Assembly: GCA_040217815.1 (NCBI GenBank)
Contig: JBEHWI010000013.1
Span: 29,759 to 93,758, forward strand
Length of the DNA: 64,000 bases
Source of the DNA: UBA5314 sp040217815
GTDB taxonomy: Bacteria > Bacillota > Syntrophomonadia > Syntrophomonadales > Syntrophomonadaceae
Direction of reading: 5' to 3'
The position numbers and the translations under genes are program-made. Shown piece after piece: positions 19,839-27,389 of this stretch. Position 1 is the stretch's first letter; each line of letters begins with the position of its first letter. A model generated the notes under the pieces. The model was not told where the DNA came from, ran no database searches, and worked only from the letters and a program-made list of their open reading frames with translations.

Positions 19839-20603
19839 CTATTTGCTTTGGATTGCAGTTAATTCGGATTTTTCTGTATCAACATAACCCCGCGAAGACT
19901 GTTCTTTGACGGTTTTTGCCACACCGATGTTGCGAACCAGCCAGTAGTCTTCTTTATAGGTATATAGAACCCCATTGCTTGACTTGTAAGTAACAGTCAA
20001 ATGGGCAGCCTGTTCCTTTTTACCCATGATCATAATTTCTTCAAACCCGACGAACGTTGTGGTTTTACTGAAATCCTGTGGATATTCAGATACCTCTTTA
20101 TAGGTGCTTCCCCAGGCTTCCCCGGGCAGCGCCGGTTTCAACATAACCCATTCACCATCTACAGTTCTATTCGTCTTTGTTCCAAACGGTTCGGTATAGC
20201 TTTCGCGATTAATGCAATAGACCGAGTCTTTTTGTACTGAAAATGTGTCTTTATAAAGAGAATGGTACACACTGCCTTTATTGGTCGTATTGATCTCTTC
20301 ACTTTTTACATACCTGCCCTGATTATCCATGCTCCAAGTAACTGTAGAATCCAATTTTCCCTCCGAGCTGACCGTCCCCTCATATATGTATTTTTTGCTG
20401 ATGTCCGGTATAAAGTAATCCGCAGTTAACTTGACCTCTTCAACTTTGGTTGAGCTTTTCTCGGAAGCGGAGTCAATTGCTTGCATATCCTTCGTTCCAC
20501 CCTTAATCTTGACTTCCGATCCCCGGCATCCCGGAATAGTTCCGATATCTAATGCCATGATTATTATGAATACGGCTATGATCCCTGTTCTCTTCTTGTC
20601 CAA
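19839..20603 (-). CDS. TPR-less derivative of the array family: membrane anchor plus AAHL-type domain
   Basis: 254 residues from a TTG at 20603 (an in-frame GTG lies eight codons upstream). The chosen start gives the N-terminus DKKRTGIIAVF, parallel to the paralogues' DKKKIIGIAA, with AGGGGAAG upstream. After the hydrophobic segment comes GCRGSEVK where the paralogues have WSRGSADR, then directly KLTADYFIPDISKKYIYEG and the AAHL-type domain (FVGFEEIMIMGKKEQAAHLT, DYWLVRNIGVAKTV). The whole TPR block is missing. The Cys after Pro-Gly is suggestive of a lipobox but is not canonical. It sits directly upstream in the transcript of a full-length paralogue with the same C-terminal domain, consistent with duplication and internal deletion. 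Confidence 0.82.
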   Translation of the reverse strand: MDKKRTGIIAVFIIIMALDIGTIPGCRGSEVKIKGGTKDMQAIDSASEKSSTKVEEVKLTADYFIPDISKKYIYEGTVSSEGKLDSTVTWSMDNQGRYVKSEEINTTNKGSVYHSLYKDTFSVQKDSVYCINRESYTEPFGTKTNRTVDGEWVMLKPALPGEAWGSTYKEVSEYPQDFSKTTTFVGFEEIMIMGKKEQAAHLTVTYKSSNGVLYTYKEDYWLVRNIGVAKTVKEQSSRGYVDTEKSELTAIQSK

Positions 20604-20652
20604 TGTCTTTTCTTCCCCTCTCCCCACTGATTTCGTTTATGGACTATGCACT

Positions 20653-23106
20653 CTATTCAGTTTTATTGTCTTTCTTTAACATCATAAAACTGGAAACGGC
20701 ATATAAAACAACCACGAAAACAAGCAAAACCCACCAATGGGCAGTAAAACTGCCGTTTAGATTGGACCATTCCTCGGCATAGACAGCAACGCGGCTGTTG
20801 ATATCGCAAATACCCCCCGCCATCAGTTCATAGCCCCATTTGGCTATAGCCAGATCAAACAGCCTTTTTAATAAATCCGATTTAACGGTTGTCACCCTGA
20901 CCAGGGCACCGGATAAGATTATCTGCGGAACCAGAACCAGGGGCACTAAACTGATAGCCTTATCGGCGTTGGATGCTATAGCGGAAATAGCCAGACCCAT
21001 CATGATACTGGCCATGGTGATCAGGAAAAAGGCCCAAACACATGACCAGAAATCCGGCAAGCCCAGAAATATCTGGATAACAGCCAGAAATACCAGAACC
21101 TGAACAAAACCGACCGCCCCCAGAACAATTACTTTGGAAAGCAGATAGGGAGTGATATGCAGGTTTATTCTTCGTTCCCGTCTATAAACCGGCAGTTCTT
21201 TTACTATCTCGCGGGCCGAATTGGTGGTTCCCAGCCATATCACCGTAAAAACCATAATGGCAACACACATGGACATTTTGGACCAGCGATTTACTTCATC
21301 ACGGTGGTCGTTTTGAATCTTGTCAATTTTATTGCTATCGACTCCTCCCTGAGTTATAAATTGTTTGATGTCGGTATCCGCTTGGGTTAATTTACTGTTT
21401 TGAAAGGTTGGAGCGGTATTTAAGAATACCAGGGTAATAAGAAAGGCGATTATCAAAGGCTGCAATATCAGCAGGGCCAGGTTTTTGCGATCCCTGGTCA
21501 GCAAAGTAGTATAGCGGCCGGTCAGGACCAGCCATTGTCTAAAAGGTGAATTCCGGTCGCCGGCGTTTAGCTGCCCGGGATGTCTGGACAGGGCATTCGC
21601 CCGGCCTGGAATTGCCTTCTGCAGGTAATTACGATAATACTGCGAATTGGTGTAGTCCCGAGCCAGTGCGGCAGGTAAATCATCGCCTAACTTTTTGTAG
21701 ATATCCGCAAAGTCGGCTGCCTTAAAGTGGGCCAGGGCTTCATCGGGAGTACCGAAAAAGGCCAGCCTTCCTCCTTCGGTGAGAAATACCACTTTGTCAC
21801 ATAGTTTTATATTAAATGTGGCATGGGTTACTAAAATAATAGTCCGGCTATGGTTGGCCAAGCGACGCATCATTTCCATCATAGTCTTCTCCAGCCCCGG
21901 GTCAAGGCCGGAGGTAGGTTCATCAAGAAGAAAGATACTGGGGCTGGTCAGGAGTTCTACTCCTATACTAACCCGCTTGCGCTGGCCCCCGGAAAGATTT
22001 CGCACCAGAACATCCCGGCGGCTTTCTAATTCCAAATCCTTTAATACCTGCCCCACCCGGTTTCTGATCTCATCCATGGTAGTATCATCGGGCATACGCA
22101 GCCGGGCTGAATAAGTTAAAACCTCGTCAACCGTCAAATCCATATGTACTATATCCTCCTGGGGAACATATCCGATCATTGACTTAAAGATCTGATACTC
22201 CTCGTAGAGGTTGCGCCCATTGATAAGGATCTCCCCTGAATTGGCCGGATTCATGCCCGTCAAAGCGCCCATTAGGGTGCTCTTGCCGGCGCCGCTGCCC
22301 CCTAAAATCGCCACAAACTCCCGGGGCTGGATAGTAAAATTGAGATCCTCCAGCAGCTTCTTGCTGCCCCCTCCGGGAAGGGCCACGGTACGGCCCAGAT
22401 GGTTGATATTAATCCTTACCTGACCGTCGTTTTCACTGTATTCCAGTAATTTTTGGCCATCAAAAATAAAACGGAAACCGCAAATCTGAACCAGGGAATC
22501 GGGTTGTAAAGATGTATAACCCGCCACTTTCATCCCGTTTACATAGGTGCCGTTTACGCTGTTCAAATCATACAATACATGCTGGCTTTGGTTTGAAACA
22601 ATCCGGGCATGAAACCGGGAAACCAGCGGGTGACGAAGAACTACGTCATTTGATGAATCCCGGCCTATGTTCAAGGTTTTGGCGCCCACCGCCAAAGAAC
22701 GGGTGGATGAGTTGGAAGGCTGATATGATCCGGCATTGTGGAGATCATGTGTAAATCCGGGGTTTACAAAATCAAACTGATAAGGCTGGTTGGTTGAAGC
22801 CCCGGGATCTCTACTTAATCGGATGGTAGTTGCACCCATCGAAAATGTTTCCCCTGGGAAAAGCTGCAGGGGCCGGGACAGTTTTTGACCGCCCAGGAAA
22901 ACGCCATTGCTGCTTTTTTCATCCTGCAGGGTGGCTTCACCGTTTGCTGAAACAGTAATCCGGGCATGAACACGAGAAACCTTTTTGTCGCTGAGGCATA
23001 GTTCGTTAGAATCCTGCCTGCCGATAAAAAACGTGCCCGGTGTCAACATGAGGCGTGTACCTTGATCCGGTCCGTCGGTTATTTCAAGATAGAGTTGTTC
23101 ATTCAC
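20653..23106 (-). CDS. Double-FHA ABC transporter (ABCG-type, ATPase fused to permease)
   Basis: About 817 residues, taking the GTG at 23106, ten bases after AGGAG; a GTG four codons upstream almost touches that site. Two FHA domains (about 10-95 and 140-215; IGRQDSNE with SRVHAR and SSNG, IGRDSSND with SRFHAR and NSVNGT) precede the ATPase: Walker A GGSGAGKST at about 268-276, signature LSGGQRKR, Walker B IFLLDEPTSGLDPG. The last 290 residues form an ABC2-type permease with about six helices. FHA domains bind phosphothreonine, so transport or partner binding may be controlled by the kinases in this window. The gene lies between the TPR array and the FHA regulator/PP2C pair. The transported substrate is unknown. 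Confidence 0.93.
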   Translation of the reverse strand: MNEQLYLEITDGPDQGTRLMLTPGTFFIGRQDSNELCLSDKKVSRVHARITVSANGEATLQDEKSSNGVFLGGQKLSRPLQLFPGETFSMGATTIRLSRDPGASTNQPYQFDFVNPGFTHDLHNAGSYQPSNSSTRSLAVGAKTLNIGRDSSNDVVLRHPLVSRFHARIVSNQSQHVLYDLNSVNGTYVNGMKVAGYTSLQPDSLVQICGFRFIFDGQKLLEYSENDGQVRININHLGRTVALPGGGSKKLLEDLNFTIQPREFVAILGGSGAGKSTLMGALTGMNPANSGEILINGRNLYEEYQIFKSMIGYVPQEDIVHMDLTVDEVLTYSARLRMPDDTTMDEIRNRVGQVLKDLELESRRDVLVRNLSGGQRKRVSIGVELLTSPSIFLLDEPTSGLDPGLEKTMMEMMRRLANHSRTIILVTHATFNIKLCDKVVFLTEGGRLAFFGTPDEALAHFKAADFADIYKKLGDDLPAALARDYTNSQYYRNYLQKAIPGRANALSRHPGQLNAGDRNSPFRQWLVLTGRYTTLLTRDRKNLALLILQPLIIAFLITLVFLNTAPTFQNSKLTQADTDIKQFITQGGVDSNKIDKIQNDHRDEVNRWSKMSMCVAIMVFTVIWLGTTNSAREIVKELPVYRRERRINLHITPYLLSKVIVLGAVGFVQVLVFLAVIQIFLGLPDFWSCVWAFFLITMASIMMGLAISAIASNADKAISLVPLVLVPQIILSGALVRVTTVKSDLLKRLFDLAIAKWGYELMAGGICDINSRVAVYAEEWSNLNGSFTAHWWVLLVFVVVLYAVSSFMMLKKDNKTE

Positions 23107-23351
23107 CCTGCTCTTCACTCCTGCATAAAATATATCTCATTGGTTTTCTTTTACTATTGAATTATGAAGGAGTCGAAAAAGCACATAGCAATGATGGATA
23201 TTTTAAAATGCATGTCTTTGTTTCAGCTCCATATGCATCCATTAATCCTGCATCAAATTAACCTATGTATAGATTTCGATACATTTTCGACTTTCCCTTC
23301 ACTATGGCAACTCCCCTAATGACAGATCAATTCTTTATGAAGTTAGGAGGG

Positions 23352-23386
23352 GGCAAGGCCCCTTCCATAGTGTCAGGGGCCTTGCC
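23352..23386. repeat. Perfect 11-bp GC-rich inverted repeat
   Basis: GGCAAGGCCCC (23352-23362) pairs with GGGGCCTTGCC (23376-23386) around a 13-base loop. It would be a very stable hairpin on either strand. No T-run follows, so a simple intrinsic terminator is unlikely. It lies between the FHA ABC transporter gene and the FHA regulator gene, both on the minus strand. Confidence 0.7.
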
Positions 23387-23601
23387 GGTTGTATATTAAG
23401 TGGGCAGCAGCTATCTGTTTATTATCGAGCTTCCTCGCGCGCTGCATGGGCATTTTCCATGATTAAATTATATATACAGCAATACCGGTATACCATGATG
23501 GCAAACTGACAGTTTTATGATACGGTGATGATGTTTTTTCTAAATAAAACGACCGGGTTTGCTCAAATACCCCAGCCATTATTTCAGCCACAAACACAAA
23601 T

Positions 23602-23625
23602 GAGACCGCCTTATTAGGCAGTCTC
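23602..23625. repeat. Imperfect inverted repeat
   Basis: GAGACcGCCT (from 23602) pairs with AGGCaGTCTC (to 23625) with one mismatch and a four-base loop. It could be the leftover end of a transposable element or a weak terminator for the FHA regulator gene ending at 23703. No clear T-run follows on the minus strand. Confidence 0.45.
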
Positions 23626-23702
23626 AGCATGTAGACAAAGTCAACAGGCTGCCAGGTGTCTCCTTGACAGCTTTGTAGTAATGCCAAATTCTATATTTGT
23701 TC

Positions 23703-24404
23703 CTAGATATCCAAACGATATCCGTAACGGGGCACAGTCACTATTGATTTTGAATGGGTTGTAAGGCGCTTGCGCAGGCGATACACGAGGGAATTTATTT
23801 CATCCGCTCCAACGTCGGGAGTCTTTAAAAGTGGATCAACGGGTCTTTCCGGCCAAACCCGCAATTTTATCTCATCAATACTTGTTGCCTGGTTGACATT
23901 CTCATACAGTACTAATAAGAGTTCTATTTCTTTGCCAAAAAACTTTATTTTCTGCCCATCTATATACACTTCTCGTTTTTTAGCGTCAATAACCATGGAG
24001 TTGGAATGATAATAGACCGTTAAATCGGCCAGGTCGCTGGTATTTAAATCAACCGTATTCTCACTTGAGCTTTCAAAGTGCATTAAGAGTTGAAACTGCA
24101 CTTTTCCTTTGGCTAGAGACACGGAATCCTTGTTTTTTAAAACGTAGGGCTTTTCAGGTTGAATATCGAGTCCGTTAATCTGGGTTCCATGTTTACTAAA
24201 CAAATCAACAAGATTAACCACTCCGTTCTTGACTGACAGCTCAACGTGTTTCTTGCTAATATGGGGACTGATAAAAGGGATGTCGGGCTGGTTGTCTTTC
24301 CACGGCCGTCCTAACACAACAGCACCCGGCGAAAGGATAATCTCGGTACCTTTTTCGTAAGGTTCACCCTGTTCAATTACGATGAAGCATTTGACGCCGT
24401 TCAT
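23703..24404 (-). CDS. FHA domain fused to OmpR-type winged-helix DNA-binding domain
   Basis: 233 residues. An N-terminal FHA domain (about 25-105; VVLGRPWKDN, SPHISKKHVEL, KHGTQING) is joined by a short linker to a C-terminal winged helix (about 145-233) of the Trans_reg_C type, with FFGKEIELLLVLYEN, DEINSLVYRLRKRL and the terminal VPRYGYRLDI wing. It looks like a response regulator whose receiver domain has been replaced by a phosphothreonine-binding domain. It should read protein phosphorylation and control transcription. GGGAGG precedes the ATG. It is divergent from the PP2C gene across 170 bases, a natural place for its own binding site. EmbR of mycobacteria is a functional analogue with a different domain order. 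Confidence 0.9.
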   Translation of the reverse strand: MNGVKCFIVIEQGEPYEKGTEIILSPGAVVLGRPWKDNQPDIPFISPHISKKHVELSVKNGVVNLVDLFSKHGTQINGLDIQPEKPYVLKNKDSVSLAKGKVQFQLLMHFESSSENTVDLNTSDLADLTVYYHSNSMVIDAKKREVYIDGQKIKFFGKEIELLLVLYENVNQATSIDEIKLRVWPERPVDPLLKTPDVGADEINSLVYRLRKRLTTHSKSIVTVPRYGYRLDI

Positions 24405-24517
24405 AATACCTCCCGAAAAACCACGCTAAAAAAATTATAACTCAATATCTGGTTTTTTTTATATAATTCTTGAATGTTTAAATGTTTAATTGTCATAAAT
24501 TTATCAGGGTCCTATCA

Positions 24518-24545
24518 TTGTTTTGAATCAATTTATATTTATAAT
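24518..24545 (+). promoter_or_regulatory. Candidate sigma-A promoter of the PP2C gene
   Basis: TTGTTT (24518-24523) and TATAAT (24540-24545) are separated by 16 bases, in an AT-rich divergent intergenic region. The -10 ends 32 bases before the ATG at 24578, and AAGGAG lies just before that ATG. Confidence 0.55.
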
Positions 24546-24577
24546 TTTAACCAAATAACCAATTAAGGAGAAACTTT

Positions 24578-25417
24578 ATGTTAAATCAATATACCACCGA
24601 AAGTTTTCAAGCAGTGGCCATCAGTGATGTAGGCAGAAAACGGACCAACAACGAGGATCGATGCCTGGTCGCTTTTCCCAAAAACAGGCGGGACAAGTTG
24701 AACAAGGGCTACTTGTTTGTGGTGGCAGACGGTATGGGTGGTCGGGCCGCCGGCGAGGTAGCCAGCAGCCTGGCAATCACTGAAGTAGAGAACTATTATT
24801 ACAATGCCCAAGAAAAGGATGCCTTGAACACCCTGGAAAAAGCATTGGTTTCCGCCCACCGAATCATTCAAACCAGCAGCAGCAACAATAGAGAGACTTC
24901 AGGTATGGGAACCACGGTTACAGCGGTTGCCCTCTTAGAAGAATATTTTTTTGTTGCCCATGTGGGGGACAGCCGGGCTTATTTGATAAACGGCAACTCA
25001 ATTAAACAGTTGACTCATGATCATACCCTTACCGCCTGGTTGGCGAGCAAAGGCAAGATTACTTTGGAGGAAGCCCGCAACCATCCCCAACGCCACATTC
25101 TCACCCAGGCCGTGGGGGGCATAGATCAGGACCCGACTCCTGAAGTGGCTGAATACCGGCTGGAGAATGGAGAAGTATTGCTTCTCTGCACCGACGGCTT
25201 ATATTCTCTGGTTACTGATGAAGAGCTTCAGGACTGCTTAACCAGCAGTGAAGATTTAGAGAGTTCATTGCTCTATTTAATCGACCTGGCCAATGAACGT
25301 GGAGGTTTGGACAATATAACCGCTTTGGTAATAAAGCCAAAATCAAAAGAGCCCGTTATCAATAAATTGTTTACCAGGGTCAAGACTCTATTTCTAAACA
25401 TAATGAATATTTTTTAA
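24578..25417 (+). CDS. PP2C-family Ser/Thr protein phosphatase (Stp/PrpC-like)
   Basis: 279 residues with all PPM/PP2C motifs in order: GRKRTNNED, VVADGMGGRAAGEVAS, GMGTTVTAV, VAHVGDSRAYLI, a DHTLTAWLASKGKIT segment, LLCTDGLYSLV and GGLDNITALVI. The metal-binding aspartates are all present, so it should be an active Mn/Mg-dependent phosphatase. The core resembles soluble PrpC/Stp1, with a hydrophobic C-terminal tail of about 20 residues. It is the only plus-strand gene between 648 and 62400. It should reverse the action of the two kinases at 11678-13465 and 39336-41336. It converges with the peptidase-like gene downstream. Confidence 0.95.
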   Translation: MLNQYTTESFQAVAISDVGRKRTNNEDRCLVAFPKNRRDKLNKGYLFVVADGMGGRAAGEVASSLAITEVENYYYNAQEKDALNTLEKALVSAHRIIQTSSSNNRETSGMGTTVTAVALLEEYFFVAHVGDSRAYLINGNSIKQLTHDHTLTAWLASKGKITLEEARNHPQRHILTQAVGGIDQDPTPEVAEYRLENGEVLLLCTDGLYSLVTDEELQDCLTSSEDLESSLLYLIDLANERGGLDNITALVIKPKSKEPVINKLFTRVKTLFLNIMNIF

Positions 25418-25451
25418 ACCGACCTCATGGTAAAACCCGGAGGTTTGCATT

Positions 25452-26372
25452 CTAAGAGCTTTGCTTGGCTATCTCTTTGATGCATTCCACCGTTTTTGAA
25501 CCATAACCCAGTTTTTCAACCATATCCTGGTTGTAGTCGATTGGGTATTCGGTTTGCTTATCGTATGCTCCCCTGCCCCTAAATGGATCAGGGTATTCCA
25601 CTAACACGGACCGGGTATATTTCCCAGCCCACCCGGAAAAATACCCGGCTTTTATCGAGCCGGCTTCACTGTTTAACGAAAGCCCCATTAACCGGTTAAA
25701 TATCGCTGTTATTTGCGGATCTCCGGCTGCACTGTTAACCCATCCGTGAAAGTCAATTACAATATCCGGTTTCTCATTCAAAACTAGATCCCTGAGAGCC
25801 TGAGATTCCGGGGATGAAAATGGCCGGCTGCCCGTCAGGTTTCTAGGATTGGTCCTCGGTTTGAACGAATAATCAAAATCCATATTCATATCTATTCCCA
25901 GGGATATTTGGCAGCGCCCCGGACCTTTGCAGGTAGTGCCCCGGGCAGCTCCGTCGGGATTTGCGGCAGGAACGACCAGCAGTTCATAGGCCCCCAGCTC
26001 CTGGCTGTGTTCCTTGAAGTAAGCCGTTAGATAACGAGCAGTGTCGGTAAGCAGGCGGCCATCCCGGTAAAATGCGTCTTCAAAACCATGCAGGGCAAAT
26101 ACGCACAGGAGTTTTTTATAAGGACGGCCGGTTGCGCTGATTCGGTAAACCTCAAGCTCCCTTTGCTCACCGCTATAACCATAAACTTGTTTAGTAAAGA
26201 CCGATTCCCCCGACTTTCCAGCCGGTTCCGGGGTTGACTGGTTTACGGGCTGCTGGGGCGGCGGCTCGGGAGCTGATACCTTGAACTTCTTCCATGCTGA
26301 ATCCGCCCCCGCGATGAGGCCTATACAAACCGCTACTATGGTGATCAGAACGGCAATCCTTCTCATGGGCAA
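25452..26372 (-). CDS. Membrane-anchored M14 zinc carboxypeptidase-like protein
   Basis: 306 residues. An N-terminal membrane helix or uncleaved signal (about 5-25) and a Pro/Ser-rich linker precede an M14-like domain. Zinc ligands are HGFE (the HxxE motif) and the His in VIDFHGW. NPDG is followed by an Arg, and VLVEYPDP supplies a candidate catalytic Glu. At the position where M14 enzymes usually read DLNRNF, this one reads DMNMDF, so the substrate-carboxylate Arg is replaced by Met and specificity may differ. Relatives include DUF2817-type and gamma-D-glutamyl-diamino-acid peptidases. A wall-peptide role would fit but is inference. It lies 12 bases after the zinc-ribbon gene at 26385-27317, probably in one transcript. 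Confidence 0.8.
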   Translation of the reverse strand: MPMRRIAVLITIVAVCIGLIAGADSAWKKFKVSAPEPPPQQPVNQSTPEPAGKSGESVFTKQVYGYSGEQRELEVYRISATGRPYKKLLCVFALHGFEDAFYRDGRLLTDTARYLTAYFKEHSQELGAYELLVVPAANPDGAARGTTCKGPGRCQISLGIDMNMDFDYSFKPRTNPRNLTGSRPFSSPESQALRDLVLNEKPDIVIDFHGWVNSAAGDPQITAIFNRLMGLSLNSEAGSIKAGYFSGWAGKYTRSVLVEYPDPFRGRGAYDKQTEYPIDYNQDMVEKLGYGSKTVECIKEIAKQSS

Positions 26373-26384
26373 TATCTCTCCGGG

Positions 26385-27317
26385 TTAATATACCCTTATC
26401 TCGGCAATACAGGTGTCGTTATACTTGTTTCCGGTATAGACGTCCAGAATGGTGAATTTAATTGAACTGGTTGTCACCGGTTTGGGTAGCTGAATGATGT
26501 TTTCTTTCCCGTATCCGTCTTTGAGGTTGGCGGTAAGGGTCGCACCGTCGGAGAATTCTATTTTAAGCTTGCTGGGACGGTTGTTGGCCATGAACAGCCT
26601 TTCGGATGCAGCATAACCGTTTACAATCTCAATTCTGCTTACCGGGCGGGATTGTCTGCTTTCCAATCTTACCCATTCATTTATTCCCGCATCGGGTCGT
26701 CCCTCCACCCAGGCTGTATTTATGTCTCCGTCCTTAACCAGAGGGGGGTCGTAGCGCAGCTTACCTTCGGGCCCCAGCGCTGAAGACGCACTCATTCCAT
26801 CCCAATTATAGGATGACAAAGACTGGTTAACCACGGCCCGGTCCTGCTGCCCGGTTGGTTGAGAATCGGTCTGCACAGGCGCCGGGGTTGGATTTGTTGC
26901 TTCAGACACCGGTTTTGTTTCCTTAAGTTGGGAAGCAAGTGATTTTTCATCTGAGCTGGAAGGGCTCTTCATGTTATTACCCAACAACCATCCTCCCAGA
27001 CCTAAGGCAACGGCAAGACAAACAACAGCCATACCCCAAAGCCAGTTCTTATTCTGTCCTGAACTCACTGAAGGACCGGACCTGACAGCCTGAGACTGCA
27101 AAACCGGCTGCCTCAAGTCTGCTCCCTGTCCAGCACCTGAATTAAAATCCGGCCAGTTCGCAATTTGGCCCTGGGGATTAAATTGCTCAAATGGCAGGGT
27201 CTTACTTTCCTCCGGGCGTGACGAGCTGCCGGAACCGGTTTCCAGACTGGCTCCGCACTTCCCGCAAAAGTTGACTCCTTCTAAGTTTTCACTATTGCAT
27301 GACGGGCATTTTTTCAT
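26385..27317 (-). CDS. Zinc-ribbon membrane protein with NADase-type glycan-binding (discoidin-like) domain
   Basis: 310 residues from the ATG at 27317, eight bases after AGAGG; the frame extends six codons further. Cys4, Cys7, Cys18 and Cys21 form the ribbon, and the membrane helix is at about 92-113. After a Pro/Thr/Gln-rich spacer, the last 155 residues form an F5/8 type C-like beta-sandwich of the NADase-type glycan-binding family: LVKDGDINTAWVEG, INEWVRLE, VSRIEIVNGYA, SSIKFTILDVY, CIAEIRVY. It is likely exposed outside the cell and binds carbohydrate or another surface ligand. It is cotranscribed with the M14-like gene. Confidence 0.88.
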   Translation of the reverse strand: MKKCPSCNSENLEGVNFCGKCGASLETGSGSSSRPEESKTLPFEQFNPQGQIANWPDFNSGAGQGADLRQPVLQSQAVRSGPSVSSGQNKNWLWGMAVVCLAVALGLGGWLLGNNMKSPSSSDEKSLASQLKETKPVSEATNPTPAPVQTDSQPTGQQDRAVVNQSLSSYNWDGMSASSALGPEGKLRYDPPLVKDGDINTAWVEGRPDAGINEWVRLESRQSRPVSRIEIVNGYAASERLFMANNRPSKLKIEFSDGATLTANLKDGYGKENIIQLPKPVTTSSIKFTILDVYTGNKYNDTCIAEIRVY

Positions 27318-27389
27318 CGTTTTGCCTCTTTTCATTTAGCAGTCCTTTATAATAAGGGCAGTGTTTATCGGTATAGGATACTGGCAATT

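Larger units (their letters stand above)
23119..23702. other. 580-base region without a supported gene
   Basis: I find no ORF with a ribosome binding site here. A 74-codon minus-strand frame (23463-23687) starts with TTG and has no site. Two hairpins stand out, at 23352-23386 and 23602-23625. The stretch around 23590-23680 has the look of a degraded mobile-element end, but I see no transposase or terminal repeats to prove it. Confidence 0.5.

Noticed and set aside
23463..23687. Minus-strand frame of 74 codons in the gap between the FHA genes
   Set aside because: It starts with TTG, lacks a ribosome binding site, spans a hairpin and resembles no protein I know. It may be mobile-element debris.
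25400..25451. Possible terminator between the PP2C gene and the converging peptidase-like gene
   Set aside because: Only a short stem (ACCTC/GAGGT) with a long loop and no T-run is visible, too weak to call.
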